DNA of 17,590 nucleotides from JBFFSQ01 sp041572275 (GTDB taxonomy: Bacteria > Pseudomonadota > Gammaproteobacteria > SZUA-229): assembly GCA_041572275.1 (NCBI GenBank), contig JBFFSQ010000044.1, positions 1 through 17,590 on the forward strand, given 5' to 3'. The notes below the pieces were generated by a model, which made no database searches, had not been told where the DNA came from, and saw only the letters and a list, made by a program, of their open reading frames with translations. The position numbers were made by a program, and so were the translations under genes. Below, piece by piece: positions 7,329-14,735 of this stretch. Every line of letters starts with the position of its first letter. Position 1 is the stretch's first letter.

Positions 7329-8930
7329 ATGAGTGCGGTGATACACGAAGAACTTCATCATGAGGCCCCGCCAACTGGCTTTAAGCGTTGGCTGTACAGT
7401 ACCAATCATAAAGATATTGGCACAATGTATCTGATTTTTGCACTGGTGATGTTATTCGTAGGCGGTGCCATGGCTATGTTGATTCGTGCTGAGTTATTTA
7501 TGCCGGGTCTACAGATTGTGAATCCTGATTTTTATAATAATTTGGTCACAGACCATGCACTGATAATGATTTTTGGAATGGTGATGCCAGCAGCTGCTGG
7601 TATGGCTAACTGGATGATACCGATGATGATTGGTGCCCCAGATATGGCACTGCCTCGAATGAATAATATGAGCTTCTGGTTATTGCCAGCAGCTGCAATT
7701 CTATTGCTATCTTCTATGGCTGTTTCGTTAATTCCAGGTACGGGCACACCAGTAAATACAGGCTGGACTATTTATCCACCATTGTCATTGCAGACAGGTA
7801 TGGGTATGGACTTGCTTATATTTGCCGTTCACTTGTTAGGTGTATCATCCATTATGGCATCAATTAATATCGTGACTACTATTTTAAATATGCGGGCTCC
7901 TGGTATGACATTAATGAAGATGCCATTATTTGTCTGGTCCTGGTTGTTTACGGGTTTGCTACTAATTCTGGTAATGCCTGTATTGGCTGGTGGAATTACG
8001 ATGCTATTATTTGACCGCCACTTTGGTACCAGCTTTTTTGATGCCGCAGGTGGTGGTGACCCGGTTTTGTTCCAGCACTTATTCTGGTTTTTTGGTCACC
8101 CTGAAGTATATGTCCTGCTGTTACCTTCTATTGGTGTTCTTGGTCTTGTCATACCTACGTTTTCACGTAAGCCATTATTTGGTTACAAGCCTCTTGTTTA
8201 TTTCATGGTGTTTTTGTTTGCGCTGAGTCTTGTGGTTTGGGCCCATCATCAATATACGATTGGGATGTCATTAGGAGTTACCACTTATTTTATGATCGGC
8301 ACCATACTGATCTCTATTCCAATAGGTTTAATGATATTTAATTTCATTTTTACCATGTGGCGTGGCGCCATGACATTTGAAACACCAATGTTATTTGGTA
8401 TTGCGATTATTATAATGTTTTCGTTTGCTGGTGTAACAGGGGTTATGTTAGCAGTTGTACCCGCAGATCTTCAGTATCATGATACATACTTCGTCGTTGC
8501 TCATTTTCATTATGCCTTAATACCTGGCGCAGTCTTTGGGCTGTATGCGGGTGTATTTTACTGGTTACCAAAATGGACAGGGCATATGTATGATGAAACT
8601 CTGGGCAAGATATTTTTCTGGTGGACGACACTGTCATTTAATTTGACATTCTTTCCGCAGCATTTTTCTGGTTTGGCCGGAATGCCCCGTCGCATCGTCG
8701 ACTACAATATTATGTATGTTGAGTTCAATCAGATTTCAAGTATAGGTGGTTTCCTCTTTGGTTTATCGCACTTACTATTTCTCTACATTATTATCAAAAC
8801 AGTAAAGGGCGGAGAAAAGGCACCGGCAAAACCTTGGGAAGGCGCACAGATAGGTACACCTGGACTGGAATGGACGCTGCCTTCACCACCTCCATTCCAT
8901 ACATTTACTACTCCACCTCAAATTAAATAA
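7329..8930 (+). CDS. coxA: Cytochrome c oxidase subunit I (A-type), K-channel Lys missing
   Basis: Catalytic twelve-helix subunit that reduces O2 to water and pumps protons. All metal ligands are present: His76 and His394 for low-spin heme a; His257, His306 and His307 for CuB; His392 for heme a3; and Tyr261 for the His-Tyr cross-link in G-H-P-E-V-Y. D-channel features are kept: Asp105 in G-A-P-D-M, Asn112-Asn113, and Glu259. By contrast, the usual P-T-G-x-K motif of the K channel reads P331-I-G-L-M335, with Thr replaced by Ile and Lys by Met. The C-terminal tail (P-S-P-P-P-F-H-T-F) is typical of gammaproteobacterial CtaD. A GGAGAG ribosome-binding site precedes the ATG, 18 bases after coxB. 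Confidence 0.98.
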   Translation: MSAVIHEELHHEAPPTGFKRWLYSTNHKDIGTMYLIFALVMLFVGGAMAMLIRAELFMPGLQIVNPDFYNNLVTDHALIMIFGMVMPAAAGMANWMIPMMIGAPDMALPRMNNMSFWLLPAAAILLLSSMAVSLIPGTGTPVNTGWTIYPPLSLQTGMGMDLLIFAVHLLGVSSIMASINIVTTILNMRAPGMTLMKMPLFVWSWLFTGLLLILVMPVLAGGITMLLFDRHFGTSFFDAAGGGDPVLFQHLFWFFGHPEVYVLLLPSIGVLGLVIPTFSRKPLFGYKPLVYFMVFLFALSLVVWAHHQYTIGMSLGVTTYFMIGTILISIPIGLMIFNFIFTMWRGAMTFETPMLFGIAIIIMFSFAGVTGVMLAVVPADLQYHDTYFVVAHFHYALIPGAVFGLYAGVFYWLPKWTGHMYDETLGKIFFWWTTLSFNLTFFPQHFSGLAGMPRRIVDYNIMYVEFNQISSIGGFLFGLSHLLFLYIIIKTVKGGEKAPAKPWEGAQIGTPGLEWTLPSPPPFHTFTTPPQIK

Positions 8931-8962
8931 ATGTTGAGTGATTTTATAAGTAGGTACATGCA

Positions 8963-9100
8963 ATGAATGAAAATGAGTCTACTGATAGAAAATTTCCCAG
9001 TCAGGCCAATATCAGACTGGCTATTGTGCTTGGTTTAATTGCCATTATGTTGGCTATCATGCCATTTTTCTATCTAAGAGAGATGGTGGTTCCTAACTGA
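8963..9100 (+). CDS. Small single-pass membrane protein, likely oxidase small assembly protein
   Basis: A 45-residue ORF between coxA and ctaG on the same strand. It has a charged N-terminus (N-E-N-E-S-T-D-R-K), then one hydrophobic helix at about 17-38 (N-I-R-L-A-I-V-L-G-L onward) and a short tail ending V-V-P-N. Tiny one-helix proteins in just this slot are common in proteobacterial cox operons, annotated as cytochrome oxidase small assembly proteins; the N-x-R-L-A/I-L start of the helix resembles them. An AGG about 8 bases before the ATG can serve for translation. The function is inferred from position, not shown. Confidence 0.75.
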   Translation: MNENESTDRKFPSQANIRLAIVLGLIAIMLAIMPFFYLREMVVPN

Positions 9101-9118
9101 ATACAGAAATGAATCTTT

Positions 9119-9769
9119 ATGGATGACAAACAGAATCATTCGGTGCAGCAACGAAATGCCAGCATGTCAGCCCGGTATATGCTTTTGATTGTGTTTGGAA
9201 TGTTTGCCTTTGGTTTTGCCATGGTACCTTTATATCAGTTATTGTGTTCAGTCACAGGTTTAAATGGCAGTACAACAGGAAGAACAAAAGCTGTTTCAGA
9301 GGTTGGACATTTAATTGATAGAAGTCGATTGGTTACTGTTGAGTTCGATGCTACAAATAATGCCAACTTGCCGTGGGAGTTTCATCCTATGGTTAAGAAA
9401 GTGCAGGTTCATCCGGGTGAGATCAAGGAAGTGCTCTATTTCGCGAAGAACACATCGGATCGGACAATTATAGCTCAGGCTATACCAGGCGTAACACCCT
9501 GGCAGGCAACTAATCATTTTAATAAAACTGAATGTTTTTGTTTTGTTAGGCAGAAACTTGAACCTGGCGAGTCTAGAGAAATGCCTCTTAGATTTGTAAT
9601 CGATAAAAATTTGCCTGAGGTGTATAAGACGATCACTTTGTCATATACATTCATGGATACTGACAGGTCAAATTTTAGATCACAAGATAAACAAACAAAA
9701 AACGAGTCATCAAACTTCTCAGAAGTAGTAGCCGATAATATTCAACCTGCTCAGGCAATGGAGGAATAA
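9119..9769 (+). CDS. ctaG: Cytochrome c oxidase assembly protein CtaG/Cox11
   Basis: Membrane-anchored periplasmic copper chaperone that delivers copper to the CuB site of subunit I. Of 216 residues, one N-terminal helix lies at about 19-41 and is followed by the immunoglobulin-like Cox11 domain. The copper-binding C-F-C-F motif is at 139-142 (Cys139, Cys141), and a third conserved Cys43 sits just after the helix in L-L-C-S-V-T-G. The P-W-E-F-H-P and P-G-E-x-x-x-V-x-Y segments also fit the family. The C-terminus extends about 25 polar residues beyond the core. The stop overlaps the coxC start by one base (TAATG), so they are translationally coupled. Confidence 0.97.
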   Translation: MDDKQNHSVQQRNASMSARYMLLIVFGMFAFGFAMVPLYQLLCSVTGLNGSTTGRTKAVSEVGHLIDRSRLVTVEFDATNNANLPWEFHPMVKKVQVHPGEIKEVLYFAKNTSDRTIIAQAIPGVTPWQATNHFNKTECFCFVRQKLEPGESREMPLRFVIDKNLPEVYKTITLSYTFMDTDRSNFRSQDKQTKNESSNFSEVVADNIQPAQAMEE

Positions 9770-10644
9770 TGAGTGAAACTGTAGAGCAAAATTATTTTAT
9801 TCCAGAGCCTAGTCGCTGGCCGATTGTCGCCGTTGTTGGTTTATTTACTACCGTACTTGGTCTTGCATTATGGCTAAATGATGTGTCGTTGGGGTCTGTG
9901 ATTTTGATTGCTGGTGCACTAATAGTCACCTACCTGTTTTTTGGCTGGTTTGGTGATGTTATCGATGAAAATTTAACAGGTAAATATAGTCAAGAAGTTG
10001 ATCGCTCATTCAGGCAGGGAATGTTCTGGTTTATCGCATCTGAAGTATCTTTTTTTGCAACTTTCTTTGGTTGTCTTTATTACATACGAAATATATCGTT
10101 GATGTATTTGGGCGGGGAAGGTCAGTTAGGCACATCGAATATACTCTGGGAAGGCTTTCAATACGCATGGCCATTGGTAAATTTACCTGATGTAACAGAC
10201 TATACTCAGTTGAAAGAAGCTATGGGTCCATGGGGTATCCCTGCATATAATACACTGATACTGCTTTCAAGTGGTGCGACAGTAACCTGGGCTCATCATG
10301 GGTTGAAAAGTAATAACCACAATCACCTGATATGGGGTTTAGTAGCGACCATTACATTAGGTGTAATTTTCTTTTCATTGCAAGTCTATGAATATCGACA
10401 TGCCTATAGTGATCTTGGTTTGACCTTAAACTCTGGTATCTATGGTTCAACTTTTTATATGCTTACCGGCTTTCATGGTTTTCATGTGACCATAGGAACT
10501 ATTATGTTGATTGTGATTCTGGTTCGCAGTATTAAAGGACACTTTACACCAGATAATCATTTTGCCTTTGAAGCTGTTGCCTGGTACTGGCATTTTGTTG
10601 ATGTGGTCTGGTTGGGGCTGTTTGTATTTGTGTATTGGCTATGA
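9769..10644 (+). CDS. ctaE: Cytochrome c oxidase subunit III
   Basis: Seven-helix structural subunit of the aa3-type oxidase, stabilising subunit I and its proton uptake. The 291-residue length and hydrophobic pattern fit. The family motif F-I-A-S-E-V-S-F-F-A-T-F-F is at about 88-100, with the conserved Glu92. The C-terminal helices contain G-F-H-G-F-H-V-T-I-G-T and W-Y-W-H-F-V-D-V-V-W-L, both diagnostic. GGAGG lies 7 bases before the ATG, inside the ctaG coding end. It ends 8 bases before the convergent DUF2909 gene, with no terminator hairpin visible between them. Confidence 0.97.
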   Translation: MSETVEQNYFIPEPSRWPIVAVVGLFTTVLGLALWLNDVSLGSVILIAGALIVTYLFFGWFGDVIDENLTGKYSQEVDRSFRQGMFWFIASEVSFFATFFGCLYYIRNISLMYLGGEGQLGTSNILWEGFQYAWPLVNLPDVTDYTQLKEAMGPWGIPAYNTLILLSSGATVTWAHHGLKSNNHNHLIWGLVATITLGVIFFSLQVYEYRHAYSDLGLTLNSGIYGSTFYMLTGFHGFHVTIGTIMLIVILVRSIKGHFTPDNHFAFEAVAWYWHFVDVVWLGLFVFVYWL

Positions 10645-10652
10645 ATAATGCT

Positions 10653-10859
10653 TTATCCGTGTATGTCGTGTGGGCTTAGTTCACCTAGGTAATAACCAAG
10701 GATCAGGAGCAAAAATAATGTAAATGACAGCATGACTCTGATGGTCAGTGAAGTAAGTACTCGCTTTGATTTGCCATCATCTTTAGCAAGAAATATTACA
10801 CCTGAACCCAAACTAAGCAGGATCAAAGCAAGATTAACAAGTACCAGAGTTTTAAACAT
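10653..10859 (-). CDS. DUF2909-type twin-transmembrane protein
   Basis: A 68-residue protein with two hydrophobic helices (about 4-24 and 41-60) joined by a charged loop, K-D-D-G-K-S-K-R-V-L-T-S-L-T-I-R-V. The loop pattern K-D-x-G-x-S-x-R-x-x-x-S-L-T-x-R-V and the position, reversed between the subunit III gene and SURF1, match the DUF2909 family seen in Pseudomonas and relatives. AAGG lies 7 bases before the ATG. The function is unknown; its persistent place inside oxidase loci suggests a role in oxidase biogenesis, which is inference. Confidence 0.88.
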   Translation of the reverse strand: MFKTLVLVNLALILLSLGSGVIFLAKDDGKSKRVLTSLTIRVMLSFTLFLLLILGYYLGELSPHDIHG

Positions 10860-10887
10860 CTTAATGCCTTATGGATATAGAAATTTT

Positions 10888-10893
10888 ATTATA
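10888..10893 (-). promoter_or_regulatory. Candidate -10 box for the DUF2909 gene
   Basis: On the minus strand this reads TATAAT, 29 bases before the ATG at 10859, inside the 86-base gap that also precedes SURF1. The surroundings are very AT-rich and no clear -35 is seen, so this is a weak call. Confidence 0.35.
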
Positions 10894-10945
10894 TATAAAT
10901 TACACCACTTCACATAGATTGTTTTCATAGGTATTAGTATTACAC

Positions 10946-11674
10946 ATGTTAATTTCCACCTATCGTTTTAGATTTTCTATGAGTAGTTTTCTATGGGCCT
11001 TCATTGGGCTTAGTGTTTTATGTAGTCTTGGTTACTGGCAGGCTACAAGAGCTAATTATAAATTGACGTTACAGAAGACTATTGAGTCCCGAAATCAAGC
11101 ACCACCTATAATTTTACAACAGAATATTGAAAATATAAGGGGCTATGTCTACATGCCAGTACTGGCTACAGGTGTATATGATAAGGAAAATGAAATATTG
11201 ATAGATAACCAGAAACATCAGGGCATGCCGGGCTATCATGTATTAACGCCTCTTAAATTGAAGTTTGACGATACAGTCATAATGATAAATAGAGGATGGG
11301 TTCCAGTAGGGAACGATCGAAATAATTTACCTGAATTAGACTCATCTGAAGGCGAAGTTGAGGTTTATGGTGTGATAAGTCACCATCGATCGGTTCCAGT
11401 TATAAAGCTTGGGGAATCTGTTATTGATGTAGGTAAACGTTGGCTATATTTCGATATTGAACAATATAACCAGATGACAGGTTACAATATATTGCCTGTT
11501 CAAGTATTAATTGATAAACGAAATATTGATGCCTATGAGGTGAATTGGCCAGAGTTTGACCCAAAAGTAACCATGCATATAGGATATTCAATTATGTGGT
11601 TTACATTTGCAATTATTGTTGTGGTTACATATTTTGGTTTAAATATTAGGAAAGAGCAGGTTGATATAGAATGA
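10946..11674 (+). CDS. SURF1-family oxidase assembly protein
   Basis: Inner-membrane protein implicated in inserting heme a into subunit I. The 242 residues show the classical layout: a helix near the N-terminus (about 14-30), a periplasmic domain, and a second helix near the C-terminus (about 213-233). Signatures are L-G-Y-W-Q-A-T-R-A at 28-36, P-V-L-A-T-G-V-Y near 71-78, G-Y-H-V-L-T-P-L, and N-R-G-W-V-P at about 114-119. Met12 (base 979 of the 10 kb block, 10979) is an alternative start with no better ribosome-binding site. It overlaps the next gene by 4 bases (ATGA), so translation is coupled. Confidence 0.93.
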   Translation: MLISTYRFRFSMSSFLWAFIGLSVLCSLGYWQATRANYKLTLQKTIESRNQAPPIILQQNIENIRGYVYMPVLATGVYDKENEILIDNQKHQGMPGYHVLTPLKLKFDDTVIMINRGWVPVGNDRNNLPELDSSEGEVEVYGVISHHRSVPVIKLGESVIDVGKRWLYFDIEQYNQMTGYNILPVQVLIDKRNIDAYEVNWPEFDPKVTMHIGYSIMWFTFAIIVVVTYFGLNIRKEQVDIE

Positions 11675-12276
11675 TTTCAAATAGTGAGGCTAATAAAAGT
11701 TATAAAACGTTATGGATAATGCTAATTCTTTTCGGAATGCCTTATTTTTTGGCTTTATATTTCTACATTAAACAGGATGAAATTGATTTTTCTTATTCAA
11801 ACAATGGCGAGCTTATTTCTCCTGTAAGACCTCTTGAAAATCACTTGCTGAAAGATATTAATAATAATGATATCTGGTTTTCATCATTTAAAGGGAAGTG
11901 GTTGTTTATTATGATTGGTGATTCAAGCTGTGATCAAATATGCCAAAGCAATATGTATAAAATGCGTCAAATTAGAAAAGCCGTAGGGCAAGATAGGCAG
12001 CGTGTTGATCGTATATTCTTTTTAAATGATGAAAAAGGAATCGAAAATTTCAATCAGGTAATAAAAGAATATCCAGGCATGCACGTCATCAAAAATAATG
12101 GTTTGGAATATACTCAATTCTTATCAGGTCTGTTAATCGAAAATAAGAATATGAAGAATAGAATCTATATTGTTGATCCACTGGGTAACTTTATGATGGC
12201 GTATCAACAGGATGCAGCAGCTGAACAAATATTAGAAGATCTGCGTAGATTACTTAAGGTATCAAAACTGGGATAA
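11671..12276 (+). CDS. SCO-like membrane-anchored thioredoxin-fold protein
   Basis: A 201-residue protein with one N-terminal helix (about 13-32) and a periplasmic domain resembling SCO/thioredoxin folds: G-K-W-L-F-I-M-I-G followed by a C-x-x-x-C pair (Cys87, Cys91), then a core strand ending R-I-Y-I-V-D-P-L-G-N. Unlike true SCO proteins it has no His in the usual place before the last strand, where the E-H-S-A type motif should be. Its spot between SURF1 and ctaA is a standard slot for such proteins. It may act as a thiol reductant for CuA assembly rather than a copper carrier. Codon and base use are notably AT-rich compared with the sec genes. Confidence 0.8.
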   Translation: MISNSEANKSYKTLWIMLILFGMPYFLALYFYIKQDEIDFSYSNNGELISPVRPLENHLLKDINNNDIWFSSFKGKWLFIMIGDSSCDQICQSNMYKMRQIRKAVGQDRQRVDRIFFLNDEKGIENFNQVIKEYPGMHVIKNNGLEYTQFLSGLLIENKNMKNRIYIVDPLGNFMMAYQQDAAAEQILEDLRRLLKVSKLG

Positions 12277-12284
12277 ATTGTTTA

Positions 12285-13307
12285 ATGTCAAACGGAATCT
12301 TTCTTCGTCTTAGCCTGGCTTCATTGTTTTTGGCTTTTATTGTCATTGTGTTAGGTTCTTATGTGCGTTTGTCTGATGCCGGCCTGGGTTGTCCAGATTG
12401 GCCCGGTTGCTATGGGCAAATATTTGCTCCTGATGATATAGAAGAGATAACCCGGGCCCGAATGATGTTTCCAGATAGCGTGGTCGATAGTAGTAAAGCC
12501 TGGAAAGAAATGTTACATCGTTATCTAGCCAGTGCTCTTGGGGTTCTGATTATAGGCTTGGCCTTTATAGCTTGGAAGAATAAATCACGATTAAGGCCGC
12601 ATCTATATCTTTCATTTTTTCTAGTTGTTTTGGTGATCTTTCAGGGTATGTTGGGGATGTGGACAGTAACATTGTTACTAAAACCAGCGATAGTTACCTT
12701 GCATTTATTAACCGGTTTGCTGACATTATCAATATTGTTCTGGCTTGTTCTGAAGCAGTTGTACAGTAAACCAATAATAGATTATCAAAATAATAACCTA
12801 TATAAATATTTATCAGTTTGGGCAAAATTATCACTTTTTGTACTTGTGCTTCAGATATTTCTTGGTGGCTGGACCAGCACTAATTATGCCGCCTTGTACT
12901 GTCCCGATTTTCCCACTTGTCAAGGTAAGTGGTGGCCTGATATTAACTTCACTGAGGCGTACAATTTTTTTAATTCATCTGCTATCAACTATGAAGGTGG
13001 CGTGTTATCCAATAGTGCGGGAGCGACTGTGCATGTGATGCATAGAATGGGAGCACTGGTCACTTTTATTGTTCTATCTGGATTTACTGTTGCCATCATG
13101 ATTAAAACAAACGTCAAGTTCCTGAGGCGGTTAGCTGCTTTTATGATGTTTGTGTTGGTCATACAGTTATCACTTGGGATTGCAAATGTATTATTGCATT
13201 TACCCGTACCATTAGCTGTTGCACACAATGCGGTAGCTGGTGTACTGCTAATTACACTTGTGACCATTAATTATTCACTGTATATATCGAATTATAAATC
13301 AGGATAA
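12285..13307 (+). CDS. ctaA: Heme A synthase (COX15/CtaA)
   Basis: Eight-helix inner-membrane enzyme that oxidises the C8 methyl of heme O to a formyl group, giving heme A. The 340-residue protein has two related halves. Heme-ligand histidines fall at His78 (L-H-R-Y), His140 (L-H-L-L-T-G), His253 (M-H-R-M-G-A) and His314 (A-H-N-A-V-A-G). Two Cys pairs occur in G-C-P-D-W-P-G-C (36-42) and Y-C-P-D-F-P-T-C (206-212), a nearly repeated motif reflecting the internal duplication. It starts 8 bases after the SCO-like gene and is followed by ctaB after 4 bases. Confidence 0.97.
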   Translation: MSNGIFLRLSLASLFLAFIVIVLGSYVRLSDAGLGCPDWPGCYGQIFAPDDIEEITRARMMFPDSVVDSSKAWKEMLHRYLASALGVLIIGLAFIAWKNKSRLRPHLYLSFFLVVLVIFQGMLGMWTVTLLLKPAIVTLHLLTGLLTLSILFWLVLKQLYSKPIIDYQNNNLYKYLSVWAKLSLFVLVLQIFLGGWTSTNYAALYCPDFPTCQGKWWPDINFTEAYNFFNSSAINYEGGVLSNSAGATVHVMHRMGALVTFIVLSGFTVAIMIKTNVKFLRRLAAFMMFVLVIQLSLGIANVLLHLPVPLAVAHNAVAGVLLITLVTINYSLYISNYKSG

Positions 13308-13311
13308 GATT

Positions 13312-14226
13312 ATGAGTGAGTTAAGTTTATATATTGCATCTATTCCATATAAAAAATATTTTGAACTATGTAAACCTAAAGTAGTGCTGCTGATAGTTTT
13401 CACTGCCATTGTTGGCATGTTGTTATCAAGACCTGGAACTTTGCCGCTTGATCTGTTTGTGTTTTCTACACTGGGTATTGCCCTTGCGGCGGCCTCTGGT
13501 GCTGCCGTTAACCATTGGGTCGATCAGCGTATAGATAGTATTATGGAGCGTACTCGCAACCGGCCACTGCCCCAGGGTGAGATGTCAGGCCTTTCAGCCC
13601 TGGTTTTTGCGATTTCACTGGGTACTTGTTCCATGTTGATTCTCATCACCCAGGTTAATTTGCTTACTGCATTTTTAACTCTGATGTCTCTGATCGGTTA
13701 TGCCGTAATCTATACTATGTTTCTCAAACGGACCACGCCACAGAACATTGTGTTGGGAGGAGCTGCAGGGGCGGCTCCTCCAGCTTTAGGCTGGGCTGCA
13801 ATGACAGGTGAACTTAATAATGAAGCCCTGTTGTTATTTCTAATCATATTTGTATGGACACCGCCACATTTCTGGGCTTTGGCAATTAAGCGTAAAGCCG
13901 AATACCAGAAAGCAGGTTTGCCGATGCTACCTGTAACTCATGGAATTATCTTTACTAAGGTTCACATTTTACTCTATACATTAATGTTGATGGCTGTAAC
14001 TCTGATGCCCTTTGTTATACAGATGTCAGGCCTGGTGTATCTTTCAGGTGCAATTGCCCTTGGTATAGGGTTTATCTATCATGCATGTAAGCTTTATTGT
14101 ACGGGTGATAGTGATAAACATGCTATGAAGACATTTGGCTATTCGATTTTCTACTTGAGTGCGTTGTTTTTATTCTTCCTAGTTGATCATTATGTACGCA
14201 TTTTCCTGAAAACTTACATTATTTAA
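13312..14226 (+). CDS. ctaB: Heme O synthase (protoheme IX farnesyltransferase)
   Basis: Membrane prenyltransferase of the UbiA superfamily that adds a farnesyl group to heme B, making heme O for CtaA. The 304 residues contain the prenyl-diphosphate motif N67-x-x-x-D71-x-x-x-D75 followed by M-E-R-T-R-N-R-P-L-P. They also contain the Y-T-M-F-L-K-R-T-T-P-Q-N segment (134-145) and W-T-P-P-H-F-W-A-L-A-I-K-R-K-A-E-Y (182-198), both characteristic of CyoE/CtaB/COX10. The ribosome-binding AGGA overlaps the end of ctaA. It is the last gene of the oxidase biogenesis run. Confidence 0.97.
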   Translation: MSELSLYIASIPYKKYFELCKPKVVLLIVFTAIVGMLLSRPGTLPLDLFVFSTLGIALAAASGAAVNHWVDQRIDSIMERTRNRPLPQGEMSGLSALVFAISLGTCSMLILITQVNLLTAFLTLMSLIGYAVIYTMFLKRTTPQNIVLGGAAGAAPPALGWAAMTGELNNEALLLFLIIFVWTPPHFWALAIKRKAEYQKAGLPMLPVTHGIIFTKVHILLYTLMLMAVTLMPFVIQMSGLVYLSGAIALGIGFIYHACKLYCTGDSDKHAMKTFGYSIFYLSALFLFFLVDHYVRIFLKTYII

Positions 14227-14259
14227 ATATTTAAGAATTAATTGAGTTTATAAGGAGGC

Positions 14260-14294
14260 TTATCATCTATAGTTAATTAACTATGAGGTGATAA
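14260..14294. repeat. Large imperfect inverted repeat downstream of ctaB
   Basis: The left arm TTATCATCTATAGTTAA pairs with the right arm TTAACTATGAGGTGATAA apart from one mismatch and one bulged base. The arms are centred on the palindrome TTAATTAA. No T-run follows in either direction, so it is not a classical intrinsic terminator. It could be an operator or an mRNA 3' stabilising stem for the ctaA-ctaB transcript. Confidence 0.6.
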
Positions 14295-14490
14295 AATATA
14301 TTTCCTTATTAGTTATATGTGTTTTTGTTTCAATAAATGCTTGCATTCTATTCCTACAGCTTTTTTCCACGATAGACCTTTCTGGTATTAGTTATCATGA
14401 TTGTGTTTATTACAGGCATGTTAATAATATTATTTGATATCCGACTGCCTGAACTATAAGTAGAACTAGTTGGACTTTGTCACTCAGAAG

Positions 14491-14504
14491 CTGATTATTA
14501 TCAA
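14491..14504. promoter_or_regulatory. FNR/ANR-like palindrome upstream of the HIG1-like gene
   Basis: CTGATTATTATCAA matches TTGAT-N4-ATCAA at 9 of 10 positions. A possible -10 box, TATATT, lies at 14513-14518. With that promoter the site would be centred near -27, more like a repressor site than the -41.5 of classical activation. Confidence 0.4.
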
Positions 14505-14543
14505 TTACACTGTATATTACTGGAATATGCGGAGGTGATAATA

Positions 14544-14735
14544 ATGAACGCGATCATGTTTTTCGTTATTCTGGCATTCCTTGCCACAATAGTCATGTTA
14601 TTTGCTGGTGGTGTATCTATGGCAAGAGGAGGGAAATATGATTTTGAGCATGCAGAAGAATTGATGAGTGGGCGTTTACTATTACATGCTTTAACTCTTG
14701 CTCTAATAGCTATTGCTGTATTTGCCTGGAATTAA
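14544..14735 (+). CDS. HIG1-domain-like twin-transmembrane protein
   Basis: A 63-residue protein with two helices (about 4-24 and 44-61) and the connecting loop S-M-A-R-G-G-K-Y-D-F-E-H-A-E-E-L-M-S-G-R-L-L-L-H. This resembles the hypoxia-induced (HIG1) domain, whose loop runs A-R-G-G, then L-M-x-x-R-V-L-x-Q; the last Gln is His here. HIG1 proteins such as mitochondrial Rcf1 associate with cytochrome c oxidase, so a role with an oxidase in this window is likely but inferred. The ATG is chosen because GGAGG ends 8 bases before it; an upstream GTG at 14535 overlaps that ribosome-binding site and is not credible. The stop overlaps the end of the convergent heme-copper oxidase gene by 4 bases. Confidence 0.82.
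   Translation: MNAIMFFVILAFLATIVMLFAGGVSMARGGKYDFEHAEELMSGRLLLHALTLALIAIAVFAWN

Larger units (their letters stand above)
14227..14543. other. Gene-free gap between ctaB and the HIG1-like gene
   Basis: This AT-rich stretch of 317 bases holds an orphan perfect AAGGAGG at 14252-14258 with no start codon at proper distance, a large dyad at 14260-14294, a hydrophobic 20-codon frame at 14397-14459 without a ribosome-binding site, and an FNR-like box at 14491-14504. It may combine the ctaB 3' end, relics of a lost gene and the promoter of the next gene. Confidence 0.5.

Noticed and set aside
14317..14391. Cys-rich 24-codon frame starting M-C-F-C-F-N-K-C
   Set aside because: It has no ribosome-binding site, is very short, overlaps another frame just as plausible, and shows no family resemblance.
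14535..14543. GTG start for the HIG1-like gene
   Set aside because: The GTG overlaps the GGAGG that properly serves the ATG at 14544.
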